This document shows positions 26,308-36,382 of a stretch of DNA of 64,000 bases, piece after piece. Source of the DNA: Shinella sp. SUS2 (GTDB lineage Bacteria; Pseudomonadota; Alphaproteobacteria; Rhizobiales; Rhizobiaceae). Location: the NCBI RefSeq assembly GCF_001262505.1, contig NZ_KQ410734.1, forward strand, positions 62,001 to 126,000. The letters are read 5' to 3'. Each line of letters starts with the position of its first letter. The stretch's first letter is position 1. The notes below the pieces were generated by a model. That model saw nothing but the letters and a program-made list of their open reading frames with translations, was not told where the DNA came from and ran no database searches. The translations under genes were made by a program, and so were the position numbers.

Positions 26308-27687
26308 TCAGGGGCCCGGCTTCGAAGAGCTCGGTTTTTCGCCCGCGGCGGAAAACTCCCGCCTGACGATGCCGTGGCGCTGGAGCTTGTCATAAAAGGT
26401 CTTGCGCGGAATGCCGAGGGCGGCGATCGTTTCCTGCACATTGCCGTCATGGGCGCTGAGCGTGTCGCGGATGATCTCGGCCTCGAGCCGCTCCAGCCGT
26501 TCCGGCAGGGAGCCGCCGCCGCCGGTTTCAGCGGCTGGGCTTTGCGGCGCGAGCGCCGTCGCCGTCATGCCCAGCACCGTCCGCTCGGCGAAGTGGGAGA
26601 GCTCACGTACATTGCCGGGCCAGTCGTGTTCGCGCAGGTGGCGCAGGATTTCGGCCGAAAGGCTGGGCGTCGTCCGCTGGAAACGCCGCGCCGCACGCTC
26701 GGCGAAATAGCTGAACAGCAGCGGAATGTCCTCACGGCGCTCGCGCAGGGGCGGAATGGTCAGGGAGACGACGTTCAGGCGATAATAGAGGTCCTCGCGA
26801 AAGGCCCTGCGCTGGGCGGGGTCGGCAAGATCGACCTTGGCGGCCGCGACGATGCGGATATCCACCGGGCGCACCTCGTTCGTGCCGAGCGGTGTCACCT
26901 CGCGCAGTTCGAGCACGCGCAGCATCTGGATCTGTGTGGACAGCGGCATGCTTTCCAGTTCGTCGAGGAAGAGCGTGCCCCCGCTCGAATGTTCGATGCG
27001 GCCAATGCGCTTCTTTTGGGCGCCGGTGAAGGCGCCGGGCTCATGGCCGAAGAGCTCGCTTTCGATCACCTGCTCGGGCAAGGCGCCGCAGTTGAGCGCC
27101 ACGAAATTGCCCTTTGCCCGACGGCTCCAGCCATGCAGCAGGCGTGCCACGACCTCCTTGCCGCTGCCTGTCTCGCCCGTGACGAGCACGTCGACATCCG
27201 TATCGGCGATCTGTCGCAGCGTCTGGCGCAGGCGGTCCATCGCGGGTGTCTGGCCGATCAGGGGGAAATCATCCTCTGCCTGGCGGGCGTTTTCCCGAAG
27301 CCGGCGGTTTTCCAGGACCAGGCTGCGTTTTTCCGCCGCGCGCTGGACGCATTGGATCAGTCGCTCGGCGGGAAAGGGTTTGGCGATGAAGTCGTAGACG
27401 CCCTCCTGGATGGCCTTGACCGCTGTTGCGATATCGCCGTGGCCGGTGACGAGAATGACTGGAATCTCGGCATCCAGTGCGCGAATGCGCGCGAAAAGCT
27501 GGATTCCATCCATGCCGGGCATGCGGATGTCCGACACGACGATACCGGCAAAATCCTTGTCGAGTCTCTCCAGCGCCTCGGCGGCCGAGCCGAGTGGCGA
27601 TACGGTAAATCCCGCGAGGTCCAGTGTCTGGGCGGTGGCGCGCAGGAGTTGCCTGTCGTCGTCGATGAGGAGAACCGGCACGCTCAT
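26308..27687 (-). CDS. dctD: C4-dicarboxylate sigma-54-dependent response regulator
   Basis: A 459-residue NtrC-family activator. The receiver domain (1-120) has the acidic pair at 9-10 and phospho-acceptor Asp53 in VVSDIRMPG. The AAA+ domain (about 145-375) has Walker [10 protein letters not shown], the sigma-54-contacting loop [19 protein letters not shown] and an arginine-finger region. The C-terminal Fis-type helix-turn-helix includes [19 protein letters not shown]. Its ATG overlaps the dctB stop. It activates dctA, whose -24/-12 promoter and upstream GTGCG-N6-CGCAC site are present at 29527-29632. Confidence 0.95.
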   Translation of the reverse strand: MSVPVLLIDDDRQLLRATAQTLDLAGFTVSPLGSAAEALERLDKDFAGIVVSDIRMPGMDGIQLFARIRALDAEIPVILVTGHGDIATAVKAIQEGVYDFIAKPFPAERLIQCVQRAAEKRSLVLENRRLRENARQAEDDFPLIGQTPAMDRLRQTLRQIADTDVDVLVTGETGSGKEVVARLLHGWSRRAKGNFVALNCGALPEQVIESELFGHEPGAFTGAQKKRIGRIEHSSGGTLFLDELESMPLSTQIQMLRVLELREVTPLGTNEVRPVDIRIVAAAKVDLADPAQRRAFREDLYYRLNVVSLTIPPLRERREDIPLLFSYFAERAARRFQRTTPSLSAEILRHLREHDWPGNVRELSHFAERTVLGMTATALAPQSPAAETGGGGSLPERLERLEAEIIRDTLSAHDGNVQETIAALGIPRKTFYDKLQRHGIVRREFSAAGEKPSSSKPGP

Positions 27688-29483
27688 TCTTCAGCCTTTC
27701 GCAGATGGACGCGGAACGCAGCGCCTTGTGGGCCTGTCTCGACCTCCAGCCGGCCGCCATAATCGGAAACGATGTCCTTGGCGATAACGAGGCCAAGGCC
27801 GAGACCCTTTTCCTTCGACGTGTTGAACGGTTCGAAGAGTGACGCGAGGATGTCGGCCGGCAGGCCGGGGCCGTTGTCGGTGACGGAAATGACGACACCA
27901 CCGTTCTCCGTGGTGGTCGTGATGTCGACGCGCCCGTCCATGCGCTCCTCCACGGCTTCGAGTGCGTTCTGGAAAAGGTTGATGAAGACCTGCTCCAGCC
28001 GTAGCCGGTTGCCGGCGACGCGCAGCCCCTCCGGCAGGGGGGCGACGGCGAGACGGTCGAGCCGCCCGGTAAAACGGCTGCGCAGCAAAAGGATCGCACC
28101 ATCGATCACCTCGCGGAGAACGACTGGCTCCTCGGCAGTGCGCCCCTTGCGGGCGAGTGCCTTCAGGTCTTCCGTAATGCCGGCGATCCGGTCGGTTAGG
28201 CCGGCGATGAGACCCAGATTTTCCTGAACCGGCTCCGGCTGGCTGCGTGCCAGGAAGACCCTGGCATTGTCGGCATAGGCGCGAATGGTGGCGAGCGGTT
28301 GGTTGATTTCATGTGCCACACCGGCGGCGACCTGGCCGAGGATGGCGAGCCGGTTGGCCTGTACCAGATCCTGCTGCACGGCCTGCAGGTGGTCGCGGGC
28401 AAGGTTGAGGTCGCGCGTGCGCTCGTCCACGCGGCGTTCGAGTTCTTCCCGCGCCGCCTGATCGCGGACGGCATTGGCGAGCGCCACCTGACGCCGGCGC
28501 AGCCAGAGAGCTGCGACAAGCGTGACCGCACCGACGGCAAGGAGGGCCAGTACGCGGGTTTCGCGCATGCTGGCGGCGACGACGCTGCCGGTCGGCATGA
28601 GATATTCGAAATGCCATGGCGTCGTGGCGACAGGTGTCCTTATGCGCAGATAGGTCTCCGCGCTGCCGCCTGGCTGGACGGCGCGCAACAACGGGCCATC
28701 CCCGATGGGTTTGAAGGGAAGCGGGGCAAGCGGAGCTTCTCCGAACTGCAGGCTTTCGCGAATGGCCGCGAGGCTTTCGGCCGGCAGCGGCTCCGTCGTC
28801 ATGAAGCGCCAGGAAGGAATGCTGGTGATCAGCACCACGTGGTTGGCATCGACCACATAGGAGGGGCGCTGCGTTTCGTGCCAGTCGCGCTCCAGCTGGT
28901 CGAATTCCATCTTGACGACGACGACGCCGAGGGGTGCGGCGGCCGGTCCGATACGGTGGGAGATGTAGAGGCCGGGTCTTTTGCTGACCGAGCCGAGCGC
29001 GAAATGCTCCGCCGTACCCTCCGCCATCGCACGGGAAAAATAGGCGCGGAACGAATAGTCGTTTCCGACGAAGCTCGTCGGCTCGCGCCAGTTGCTGGCC
29101 GCGATCGCCACGCCCGTTGCGTCGATGAGATAGATGACCGCCGCATTGGTGCCGGCAACCAGATCCTCCAGCTTGCGGTCGAGCCGGGATCGCCTGGCAG
29201 CGTCGACACCGGCCAAGGCTTCGGTGACGTCACGATCGCGGGAGAGCAGGAAGGGAAGGGCCCGCGGGCGCTCCAGAACGGCCTGAAGCAGTGCGACCTT
29301 GAGGTTCGCCTCGGTCCGGCCCTGCTCCTCCAGCGCCGAAAGGGCCGTGGCTCGGCCATAGAGGCCGGCGGTATAAAGTGCGGCGAAGGCAAGAGCGAAG
29401 ACTGCGGCGGTAAACACCGCCCACTGCCGCCGCGTCGCGCGGTGGAGGGCGATCTGGTTGCGCGTCAGCGGGGCCGAGGTCAT
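27684..29483 (-). CDS. dctB: C4-dicarboxylate sensor histidine kinase
   Basis: A 599-residue membrane kinase. It has a transmembrane helix at about 19-40, a periplasmic double-PAS-like (dCache) sensor domain at about 45-300 that binds succinate, malate or fumarate, a second transmembrane helix at about 305-330 and a coiled-coil linker. The phospho-acceptor is His391 in [18 protein letters not shown], followed by [19 protein letters not shown] and [12 protein letters not shown]. The start at 29483 removes a 30-residue upstream extension that would run over the dctA regulatory region. It is translationally coupled to dctD. The pairing with dctA across the divergent promoter supports the assignment. 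Confidence 0.95.
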   Translation of the reverse strand: MTSAPLTRNQIALHRATRRQWAVFTAAVFALAFAALYTAGLYGRATALSALEEQGRTEANLKVALLQAVLERPRALPFLLSRDRDVTEALAGVDAARRSRLDRKLEDLVAGTNAAVIYLIDATGVAIAASNWREPTSFVGNDYSFRAYFSRAMAEGTAEHFALGSVSKRPGLYISHRIGPAAAPLGVVVVKMEFDQLERDWHETQRPSYVVDANHVVLITSIPSWRFMTTEPLPAESLAAIRESLQFGEAPLAPLPFKPIGDGPLLRAVQPGGSAETYLRIRTPVATTPWHFEYLMPTGSVVAASMRETRVLALLAVGAVTLVAALWLRRRQVALANAVRDQAAREELERRVDERTRDLNLARDHLQAVQQDLVQANRLAILGQVAAGVAHEINQPLATIRAYADNARVFLARSQPEPVQENLGLIAGLTDRIAGITEDLKALARKGRTAEEPVVLREVIDGAILLLRSRFTGRLDRLAVAPLPEGLRVAGNRLRLEQVFINLFQNALEAVEERMDGRVDITTTTENGGVVISVTDNGPGLPADILASLFEPFNTSKEKGLGLGLVIAKDIVSDYGGRLEVETGPQGAAFRVHLRKAEE

Positions 29484-29503
29484 CGGTGATTTTGAGCATA
29501 AAA

Positions 29504-29542
29504 CCGCACGATACTCAATGCCTCTTGTGCGGAATGTCGCAC
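29504..29542. promoter_or_regulatory. DctD upstream activator sites
   Basis: GTGCG-GAATGT-CGCAC (29527-29542) is a perfect dyad that matches the known rhizobial DctD sites, in which GTGCGG faces CCGCAC. A further CCGCAC half-site lies at 29504-29509, consistent with tandem sites. They are 76-114 bp upstream of the -24 element. Confidence 0.8.
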
Positions 29543-29617
29543 TTTGGCTGGCTGGCGCGGGTGGCGCCACCACATGAAATCTTTTTAAAACAATGGGTTA
29601 TCTTTGGATTCACGAAC

Positions 29618-29632
29618 TGGCACGCCCTTTGC
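29618..29632 (+). promoter_or_regulatory. Sigma-54 (-24/-12) promoter of dctA
   Basis: TGGCAC-N5-TTGC is a perfect match to the RpoN consensus, 76 bp upstream of the dctA start codon and downstream of DctD sites. Confidence 0.93.
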
Positions 29633-29707
29633 GAAGCCTTCTGCGATTGCAGCAAAGCCACCCCGGGAAGAGCCAGCGTGCTGGTTGGGGTGCCAAAGGA
29701 GGAAGCC

Positions 29708-31039
29708 ATGCACATTTCGTCTGCCGCCACGCCGGACCGTGGCCCGTTGCCGTTCTACCGTCATCTCTATGTCCAGGTGATCGTGGCCATCGTTGCCGGC
29801 ATGCTCGTCGGTCACTACTATCCCGATTTCGGTGCCGGCCTGAAACCGCTCGGCGATGCCTTCATCCGGCTCGTCAAGATGATCATCGCCCCGGTCATCT
29901 TTCTGACGGTCGCGACCGGCATTGCAGGCATGTCCGATCTGAAGAAGGTGGGGCGCGTCGCCGGCAAGGCGATGATCTACTTCCTCACCTTCTCGACGCT
30001 CGCGCTTGCGGTGGGCATGGTCGTCGCCAATGTCGTGCAGCCGGGCGCGGGCATGCATATCGATCCGGCCTCGCTCGACGCCAATGCCGTGGCGACCTAT
30101 GCCAGCAAGGCGCATGAATCGACCATCACCGGCTTCCTGATGAACATCATCCCGCAGACCATCGTCGGCGCATTCGCCGAGGGTGATATCCTGCAGGTTC
30201 TGTTCTTCTCGGTACTGTTCGGCATCGCGCTCGGCATGGTCGGCGAGCAGGGCAAACCGGTCGTCGATTTCCTGCAGGCCCTGACGACCCCGATCTTCCG
30301 GCTGGTCGCCATCCTCATGAAGGCCGCGCCGATCGGCGCCTTCGGTGCCATGGCCTTCACCATCGGCAAATACGGCATCGGCTCGGTCGCCAACCTTGCC
30401 TTCCTGATCGCCACCTTCTACCTGACCGCCTTTCTCTTCGTCTTCGTCGTTTTGGGTGCCGTCGCAAAGTACAACGGCTTCTCGATCATCGCGCTGATCC
30501 GCTACATCAAGGAAGAGTTGCTGCTTGTTCTCGGCACGTCTTCGTCCGAGGCGGCGCTGCCGGGCCTGATGCAGAAGATGGAACAGGCAGGTTGCAAGCG
30601 ATCGGTCGTCGGCCTCGTCATCCCGACGGGCTATTCGTTCAATCTCGACGGCACGAACATCTACATGACACTTGCCGCCCTCTTCATCGCGCAGGCAGTC
30701 GACATCCCGCTGTCGATGGGTGATCAGATCCTGCTGCTGCTCGTAGCGATGCTGAGCTCCAAGGGGGCAGCCGGCATCACCGGTGCAGGTTTTATCACGC
30801 TCGCCGCGACGCTTTCCGTCGTGCCCTCCGTGCCGGTCGCCGGCATGGCGCTTATCCTCGGTATCGACCGTTTCATGTCGGAATGCCGGGCGCTGACCAA
30901 CTTCATCGGCAACGCCGTTGCGACGATCGTCGTCGCTCGCTGGGAAAACGAGCTGGACGTCGCCAAGCTGAACGCCGCGCTGAGCGGCGATCTCGAGGAG
31001 ATGCCGGTCCCGGCGCCGGCGCTGCAGCCGGCGGAGTGA
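29708..31039 (+). CDS. dctA: C4-dicarboxylate transporter (DAACS family)
   Basis: A 443-residue cation symporter for succinate, fumarate and malate in the inner membrane, with about eight transmembrane helices. Family signatures include the first re-entrant loop [15 protein letters not shown], the [14 protein letters not shown] motif in TM7 and the second re-entrant region [14 protein letters not shown]. The length matches typical rhizobial DctA (441-444). The ATG at 29708 follows AGGAGG at close spacing; longer frames upstream run through the sigma-54 promoter and were rejected. In nodule bacteria DctA feeds nitrogen-fixing cells, but no symbiosis gene is seen here. Confidence 0.97.
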   Translation: MHISSAATPDRGPLPFYRHLYVQVIVAIVAGMLVGHYYPDFGAGLKPLGDAFIRLVKMIIAPVIFLTVATGIAGMSDLKKVGRVAGKAMIYFLTFSTLALAVGMVVANVVQPGAGMHIDPASLDANAVATYASKAHESTITGFLMNIIPQTIVGAFAEGDILQVLFFSVLFGIALGMVGEQGKPVVDFLQALTTPIFRLVAILMKAAPIGAFGAMAFTIGKYGIGSVANLAFLIATFYLTAFLFVFVVLGAVAKYNGFSIIALIRYIKEELLLVLGTSSSEAALPGLMQKMEQAGCKRSVVGLVIPTGYSFNLDGTNIYMTLAALFIAQAVDIPLSMGDQILLLLVAMLSSKGAAGITGAGFITLAATLSVVPSVPVAGMALILGIDRFMSECRALTNFIGNAVATIVVARWENELDVAKLNAALSGDLEEMPVPAPALQPAE

Positions 31040-31078
31040 CCGCGGCTCTCCCCTGAGCTCCGAACTTGCAGCCTCCTC

Positions 31079-31107
31079 AAGGCGCGGCGCTAGGATCGCC
31101 GCGCCTT
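31079..31107. terminator. Bidirectional terminator overlapping the lrp stop codon
   Basis: A perfect 11-bp inverted repeat (AAGGCGCGGCG / CGCCGCGCCTT) with a 7-nt loop. The loop contains the lrp stop codon and the right arm encodes its last residues. Confidence 0.85.
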
Positions 31108-31548
31108 GATCGTGTTCATCACGAAGCTGGTTTCGATCGTGTCGACGCATTTCAGCTTGGCGATCTTGTCCTTGATGAAGCGCTCATAGTGGTCGAGGCC
31201 GGCGCTCATGACGGTCAGCACATAGTCCCTCGCGCCCGTCACCAGCTGGCATTCGATGACCTCGTCCCAGCCCTTGACGGCCTCTTCGAACATGCGGATT
31301 TCGTCGTCGTGCTGGCGGCTGAGGCGGATCGATGCGATGGCGGTCATCGTCCAGCCCTCCACGATCGGGTCGATGATCGCGGCATAGCCGCGGATAATTC
31401 CCGTTTCCTCCAGGCGCCGCAGCCGGCGCAGGCATGCGGATGCGGACAGGCCGATCCGTTCGGCCAGTTCGTTGTTGGTGATACGGGCATCCGCGGCGAG
31501 TTCACGCAGGATACGCCGGTCGATCTCATCTGCAATTTTTTGCGACAA
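31090..31548 (-). CDS. Lrp/AsnC-family transcriptional regulator
   Basis: A 152-residue regulator with an N-terminal helix-turn-helix (ARITNNELAERIGLSASACL) and a C-terminal RAM ligand-binding domain that includes the typical VTGARDYVLTVMSAGLDHYERF. The only start compatible with the conserved N terminus is a TTG at 31548; an AGGA lies 10 nt before it. It is divergent from the cystathionine gamma-synthase-family gene, which it probably controls in response to an amino acid. A dyad overlaps its ribosome binding region, suggesting autorepression. Its 3' end is shared with a terminator hairpin. Confidence 0.9.
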   Translation of the reverse strand: MSQKIADEIDRRILRELAADARITNNELAERIGLSASACLRRLRRLEETGIIRGYAAIIDPIVEGWTMTAIASIRLSRQHDDEIRMFEEAVKGWDEVIECQLVTGARDYVLTVMSAGLDHYERFIKDKIAKLKCVDTIETSFVMNTIKARRS

Positions 31549-31584
31549 TTTTCAGATATCCTCGCAAGAAGTTTCTTCTGAAAA
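31549..31584. promoter_or_regulatory. Probable Lrp-type operator in the divergent promoter
   Basis: TTTTCAGA and TCTGAAAA form a perfect 8-bp inverted repeat 20 nt apart, enclosing a second dyad AGAAG-TTT-CTTCT (31567-31579). The outer left arm touches the lrp start codon and covers its ribosome binding region. Confidence 0.6.
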
Positions 31585-31673
31585 CAATAAATCGCATCAA
31601 ATAGCAAGGAAACGCCACAGGGTTTGATATAATTTGCGTCTGGAGCTGGCTACACGAACGAGGGAGACGTTTC

Positions 31674-32957
31674 ATGACCGCGCCGCATCCGTCGAGAACC
31701 CATATCGGCAACCATGCCCTGCATCCCGAAACGCAGATGCTGAACTATGGCTATGATCCCGAACTCTCCGAAGGCGCCGTCAAGCCGCCGGTCTTCCTGA
31801 CATCGACCTTCGTCTTCAAGTCCGCCGAAGATGGGCGGGACTTCTTCGACTATGTGTCCGGACGCAAGGAACCGCCGGAGGGCCGGGGGGCCGGTCTCGT
31901 CTATTCGCGCTTCAACCATCCCAACAGCGAGATCGTCGAGGATCGCCTCGCCGTCTATGAGCGGACGGAAAGCTGCGCGCTGTTTTCGTCCGGCATGTCG
32001 GCGATTGCCACCACGCTGCTCGCCCTCGTGCGGCCAGGCGATGCCGTGCTGCATTCGCAGCCCCTCTATGGCGGTACTGAGACCCTGCTCGCAAAGACCT
32101 TCCTCAATCTCGGCGTCTCGGCCGTGGGTTTTGCCGACGGCGTCAGCGAGGCATCGGTGCAGGCAGCGGCGGAGGCGGCAATGCAGAAGGGCCGGGTTTC
32201 CGTCATCCTCGTCGAAACGCCTGCAAACCCCACCAACAGCCTTGTCGATATCGCGATGATCCGCCGCGTCGCCGACGCGATCGGTGCGCGGCAGGGCCAC
32301 ATACCGATCGTCGCCTGCGACAACACGCTGCTCGGCCCCGTCTTCCAGCGGCCGATCGAGCACGGAGCGGATCTCTCGCTCTATTCGCTGACCAAGTATG
32401 TCGGCGGTCACTCGGACCTGATCGCGGGGGCGGCGCTCGGTCGGAAGGCCGTGATGAAGCAGGTCAAGGCGCTGCGCGGCGCGATCGGCACGCAGCTCGA
32501 CCCGCATTCCTGCTGGATGCTCGGGCGCTCGCTGGAGACACTGCAGATCCGCATGGAACGGGCCAACAGCAATGCCGCGGCGGTCGCCGCATTCCTGCGG
32601 GAGCACCCCAAGGTGGAGGCGATCCACTATCTGCCCTTCTACGACCCCGCTTCGCCGGCCGGCCGGACCTTCGCCACCCAGTGCAGCGGCGCCGGCTCGA
32701 CCTTTTCCTTCGATATCAAGGGCGGGCAGCCGGCCTCGTTCCGGTTCCTGAACGCGCTGAAGATCTTCAAGCTCGCCGTCAGTCTCGGCGGTACGGAATC
32801 GCTCGCTTCGCACCCCGCGACGATGACCCATTCGGGTATCCCCGTGGAGGTGCGCCAGCGCATCGGCGTGCTTGAATCGACCATCCGCCTCTCTATCGGC
32901 ATCGAACATCCCGATGATCTGGTGGCCGATCTGGTGCAGGCGCTCGACGCAAGCTAG
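31674..32957 (+). CDS. Cystathionine gamma-synthase/methionine gamma-lyase family PLP enzyme
   Basis: A 427-residue Cys/Met-metabolism PLP enzyme. The substrate/PLP loop [17 protein letters not shown], the SSGMSAI cofactor-phosphate segment, Asp in [13 protein letters not shown] and the Schiff-base Lys241 in [14 protein letters not shown] are visible. Related proteins are cystathionine gamma-synthase, methionine gamma-lyase and O-acetylhomoserine sulfhydrylase; motifs alone do not separate these. The adjacent Lrp-type regulator favours a catabolic gamma-lyase role (for example methionine to methanethiol, 2-oxobutyrate and ammonia), but this is an inference. Confidence 0.85.
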   Translation: MTAPHPSRTHIGNHALHPETQMLNYGYDPELSEGAVKPPVFLTSTFVFKSAEDGRDFFDYVSGRKEPPEGRGAGLVYSRFNHPNSEIVEDRLAVYERTESCALFSSGMSAIATTLLALVRPGDAVLHSQPLYGGTETLLAKTFLNLGVSAVGFADGVSEASVQAAAEAAMQKGRVSVILVETPANPTNSLVDIAMIRRVADAIGARQGHIPIVACDNTLLGPVFQRPIEHGADLSLYSLTKYVGGHSDLIAGAALGRKAVMKQVKALRGAIGTQLDPHSCWMLGRSLETLQIRMERANSNAAAVAAFLREHPKVEAIHYLPFYDPASPAGRTFATQCSGAGSTFSFDIKGGQPASFRFLNALKIFKLAVSLGGTESLASHPATMTHSGIPVEVRQRIGVLESTIRLSIGIEHPDDLVADLVQALDAS

Positions 32958-32962
32958 GAAGC

Positions 32963-33235
32963 TTAGCCGTTCTCCATCGGCCCCTTGCCCTGACCGTCGA
33001 GCAGCCAGGCGATGCTCACCTGCAGGATACGGGCGAGCATGTCGAGGCGATTGGCGCGGGGCTCTGCGCGGTCGTTCTCCCAGTTGCTCCAGGTCTCGAC
33101 CGTCACGCCGGCAATGGCCGAGATTTCTTCGACGGTGAGGCCGACGGCATCGCGCGCGAGCGAAATGCGCCCGCCGATCGTGTCGTAGGCCGTATCGACG
33201 GCGGTTCGCGGGGCGAGTGTAGCGTCGGTGTGCAT
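32963..33235 (-). CDS. Small XRE-family helix-turn-helix regulator
   Basis: A 90-residue protein consisting almost entirely of one Cro/C1-type DNA-binding domain (LTVEEISAIAGVTVETWSNW, then LDMLARILQVSIAWLLDG). The ATG at 33235 has GAGG 8 nt upstream. A longer reading frame reaching 33610 passes through the binding-protein gene in another frame and is not real. It is the last gene of the betaine importer operon, 74 bp after the binding-protein gene, and may regulate that operon. No sensor domain is present. Confidence 0.85.
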   Translation of the reverse strand: MHTDATLAPRTAVDTAYDTIGGRISLARDAVGLTVEEISAIAGVTVETWSNWENDRAEPRANRLDMLARILQVSIAWLLDGQGKGPMENG

Positions 33236-33309
33236 GTCGGTGTCCTCAGTTCGTGAAAGAGATGCCCCGCGCGGTCCGCGCGAGGCAGGCCATCGATGGT
33301 GGGCCGGCG

Positions 33310-34185
33310 TCAGCCGTCTTCCTTGGCGAGCCAGGCCTTGATCTGATCGGGATGGTCGGCGATGTACTTGTCGACGGCCTTCTCGTAGGAGGTCTCCTGC
33401 GCGTTGAACATCGCGGCCTCGAGATCGGCGATCGGCAGCTTCATGCGCGACAGGAAGGCCGCGACATCGGGGTTGTCCTTGTCGAAATCCTTGCGGGCGA
33501 TCACGTCGACATGCTCGGCCTTGCCGAGCGCGCCCTTCGGGTCGTCGATGTAGCGCAGCTTGTATTTGCCGAACATCCAGTGCGGGCTCCAGGAGGTGGC
33601 GACGAACCATTCCTCCTTGCGGATCGCCCGGTCGACCGTCGTCAGCATGCCGGCTTCGCTGGAGATCTGCAGCTTGTAGCCGTCAAGGCCATAGTTCTTG
33701 ACCGCCTGTTCCGACAGACGGGTGAGGCCCGCGCCCGGATCGATGCCCTCGACGCGGCCCTTCAGCTTCTCCTTCACATCGTCCTTCTTCAGGTCCTCGA
33801 TGGAGGCGATGGCGTCTTCCGGCACATAGGCAGGCACCACCCAGCCGAGCCTTGCCCCGTCATAGACGGTGCCGAGCGTCGTTACCTTGTCCTTCACCTT
33901 AGCGAAATAGTCGGCGTGGGTCTCAGGCAGCCAGGCCATCATCATCAGGTCGAGGTCGCCGCGGCCGACGCCCTGGTAGAGCGGAGCGACATCGGTCTGA
34001 ACCAGCTCGACCTCACGGCCGAGTTCGTTCTTGATGAGCTTGGCGGCAAGTTTCGTCACGAATTCGGCGTCGGACCAGGCCGACCAGCCGATCTTCACCG
34101 GTGCCTTGCCTTCGGCCAGCGTCGCGCCGGCCGCGCCGACCAGCATTCCAGCCGCAAGGCCGAGTGTAGCGAGTGTCTTGAACAT
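33310..34185 (-). CDS. Glycine betaine/proline betaine-type ABC binding protein (ProX/OpuAC)
   Basis: A 291-residue secreted protein with a signal peptide (MFKTLATLGLAAGMLVGAAG, cleavage near LAE-GK). It belongs to the OpuAC family: IGWSAWSDAEFV, the MMMAWLPETHADYF loop and WFVATSWSPHWMFGKYKL supply the aromatic residues that form the quaternary-ammonium cage in this family. It follows the permease gene with a 56-bp gap. Substrates could be glycine betaine, proline betaine, choline or carnitine. The nearby dimethylglycine-dehydrogenase-like protein makes betaine catabolism plausible in the same organism. Confidence 0.9.
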   Translation of the reverse strand: MFKTLATLGLAAGMLVGAAGATLAEGKAPVKIGWSAWSDAEFVTKLAAKLIKNELGREVELVQTDVAPLYQGVGRGDLDLMMMAWLPETHADYFAKVKDKVTTLGTVYDGARLGWVVPAYVPEDAIASIEDLKKDDVKEKLKGRVEGIDPGAGLTRLSEQAVKNYGLDGYKLQISSEAGMLTTVDRAIRKEEWFVATSWSPHWMFGKYKLRYIDDPKGALGKAEHVDVIARKDFDKDNPDVAAFLSRMKLPIADLEAAMFNAQETSYEKAVDKYIADHPDQIKAWLAKEDG

Positions 34186-34241
34186 CTTTGCTCCTTTGGG
34201 AGGGGTCGCATTCGGCGGCGTGTGCCGCCGGCTTTCGGGTA

Positions 34242-35126
34242 TCAGGCCGTGGCGGTGGAAGCCGCCGGCGCCTGTACCCGGGGTCGGAAGACGGTGCGCC
34301 AGAGGCTGGCGCGCGCCTTTCCGAGGCTCTGGGTGATCCGGTCGAGGATCACCGCGAGAATGACGACGGCGATACCGCCCTCGAATCCGGTGCCGACGTC
34401 GAGACGCTGGATCCCGGTCAGCACGGTGTTGCCGATGCCGCCCGCGCCGATCATCGAGGCAATCACCACCATCGAGAGCGACAGCATGATCGTCTGGTTG
34501 ATACCGGCCATGATGGAGGGCATGGCGTTGGGAAGCTGCACCTTGAAGAGCAGCTGCGGAGCCGTGCAGCCGAAGGCATTGCCAGCCTCGATATATTCGA
34601 CATGCACCTGACGAATGCCGAGATTGGTGAGGCGCACGACCGGCGGCATCGAGAAGATGACGGTCGCGATGGTGCCGGGTACGGCGCCGAGGCCGAAGAA
34701 CATCGCTGCCGGGATCAGGTAGACGAAGGCGGGCATGGTCTGCATGAGATCCAGTATGGGGCGCACGACCGCCGCGACCCGGTTGCTGCGCGCCATGGCG
34801 ATGCCGAGCGGCAGGCCGATCAGCATGGCGACCAGCGTCGAGGCAAGAACCAGCGACAGTGTCTCCATCATCGCGGACCACAGGCCCATATGCTCGACGA
34901 GCCACAGCGAGGCGGCAGTGAAGGCGGCAAAGCCGAAGCCGACGCGCCAGAGCGAGAGCAGGACAAAAACGGCAAGGCCGAGGGGCATGGGTACCGCCAG
35001 CAGTACGGCCTGGATACCGTTCGTCACCGTGCCGATCGCGGCGGCGATGAAATCGAGCAGCGGGGCGAAGTTGTCGAGGATGTAATTGACGGCACTGTCG
35101 ACGCCGTCACCGATATCGAATGTCAT
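34242..35126 (-). CDS. Betaine ABC transporter permease (ProW/OpuAB)
   Basis: A 294-residue inner-membrane permease with one transport module (about residues 85-275) and an EAA-type loop EYIEAGNAFGCTAPQLLFK that contacts the ATPase. The extended amphipathic N terminus (about 35 residues before the first membrane helix) is usual in ProW proteins. It lies between the ATPase and binding-protein genes, in the canonical proVWX order on the minus strand. A homodimer would form the pore, because no second permease is encoded. Confidence 0.93.
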   Translation of the reverse strand: MTFDIGDGVDSAVNYILDNFAPLLDFIAAAIGTVTNGIQAVLLAVPMPLGLAVFVLLSLWRVGFGFAAFTAASLWLVEHMGLWSAMMETLSLVLASTLVAMLIGLPLGIAMARSNRVAAVVRPILDLMQTMPAFVYLIPAAMFFGLGAVPGTIATVIFSMPPVVRLTNLGIRQVHVEYIEAGNAFGCTAPQLLFKVQLPNAMPSIMAGINQTIMLSLSMVVIASMIGAGGIGNTVLTGIQRLDVGTGFEGGIAVVILAVILDRITQSLGKARASLWRTVFRPRVQAPAASTATA

Positions 35127-35149
35127 GGATTTTCTCCGGGTCGGCGGGA

Positions 35150-36382
35150 TCAGGCGGTGCGGTCAAGCGCCTCGAGAAGCGCGGATTTGCTGATGGAGCC
35201 GAGGTAGCGGTTGGCCTCGTCGACGACCGGAACCGGAAAGGCACTGGCGGCGACCTTGCCGAGGACATTGGCGAGGTTTTCCGATGCGGGGATTGGCTCT
35301 ACCCCCGGCAGGAAGGCGCGACGGTAGGGATCGCTCGCGCCGTCCAGGGTGGTCGATACCAGCGAGGTGCGGCTGACCATGCCGTGGAAGGTCTTGTCGC
35401 GGCCGAGGATGATGGCGACGTCCCTGTCGAAATGCTCCATGCGCTCCAACGCAGCGGCGGCGGAGACGCCCTGGCGCTCGATGATCGTCACCTGCGTCTT
35501 GCGGGCGACATCCCCGGCGCGGAAGACCTGCGAGACGTCGACATTGCGGAAGAAGGAGCGGACGTAATCGTTGGCGGGCTTCAGCACGATCTCGTCGGGT
35601 GTGCCGACCTGCACGACCGCGCCGTTCTGCATGATGCAGATGCGGTCGCCGATGCGCATGGCCTCGTCGAGGTCGTGGCTGACGAAGACGATGGTCCGGC
35701 TGTGCTCGGCCTGAAGGCGCACCAGCTCGTCCTGCATTTCCGTGCGGATAAGGGGGTCAAGCGCGGAAAAGGCTTCGTCCATCAGGAGAACGCTTGGCTC
35801 GCCGGCAAGCGCCCGGGCGAGGCCGACACGCTGCTTCATGCCGCCGGAGAGCTGATCTGTACGGCTGTCGTCATAGCCTTCCAGCCCGACAGCCCGCAGC
35901 GCCGCGCCGGCGCGCTGCCTGCGCTCGGTCTCGCCAATGCCCGCAACTTCCAGACCGAAGGCAGCATTGTCGATGACGTTGCGGTTCGGCAGCAGCGCGA
36001 AGGATTGGAAGACCATGCTGATGTCGCGGCGGCGGAGTGCGATCAGCTCGCTGCGCGGCATGCGCGCCACGTCGCGGCCCTCGATCTCGATCGCCCCCGA
36101 TGTCGGCTCGATCAGCCGGTTGATGAGGCGCAGCATGGTGGATTTTCCGGAGCCCGAAAGTCCCATGATGACGAAGATTTCGCCGGTGCGGATATCGAAG
36201 CTGGCGTTGTTGACGCCGATGGTGCAGCCTGTGGCCGCGTGGATATCCGCCTTCGTCTTGCCGGCCTTCAGAAGGGCAAGAGCCTTGTCTGGCCGCTCGC
36301 CGAAAACCTTGAAGACATTCTTGATACTGATCTTGATCTCCGGGTCGTTTGCCGAAGAACCGCTCTCAGTTGCAAAAGCCAT
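35150..36382 (-). CDS. Betaine ABC transporter ATP-binding protein with CBS domains (ProV/OpuAA)
   Basis: A 410-residue ATPase with Walker A MGLSGSGKSTMLR, signature LSGGMKQRVGLARAL and Walker B VLLMDEAFSALD. A ProV-type N-terminal segment (VFKVFGERPDKALALLKAG) and two C-terminal CBS domains (about 285-410) mark the osmoregulated betaine family; CBS domains in OpuA-type transporters sense ionic strength or nucleotides. The start at 36382 has AGGA upstream and removes an unconserved 35-residue extension. First gene of the importer operon; a large nested dyad lies about 130 bp upstream. Confidence 0.93.
   Translation of the reverse strand: MAFATESGSSANDPEIKISIKNVFKVFGERPDKALALLKAGKTKADIHAATGCTIGVNNASFDIRTGEIFVIMGLSGSGKSTMLRLINRLIEPTSGAIEIEGRDVARMPRSELIALRRRDISMVFQSFALLPNRNVIDNAAFGLEVAGIGETERRQRAGAALRAVGLEGYDDSRTDQLSGGMKQRVGLARALAGEPSVLLMDEAFSALDPLIRTEMQDELVRLQAEHSRTIVFVSHDLDEAMRIGDRICIMQNGAVVQVGTPDEIVLKPANDYVRSFFRNVDVSQVFRAGDVARKTQVTIIERQGVSAAAALERMEHFDRDVAIILGRDKTFHGMVSRTSLVSTTLDGASDPYRRAFLPGVEPIPASENLANVLGKVAASAFPVPVVDEANRYLGSISKSALLEALDRTA

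Noticed and set aside
29585-31150. Minus-strand frame of 521 codons covering dctA
   Set aside because: Exact shadow of dctA; extremely Arg/Asp/Gly-rich, runs over the sigma-54 promoter and terminator.
32963-33610. Possible 215-residue fusion or frameshift joining the XRE protein to the betaine binding protein
   Set aside because: The upstream part is another frame of the intact binding-protein gene; the XRE protein has its own ATG and ribosome binding site at 33235.
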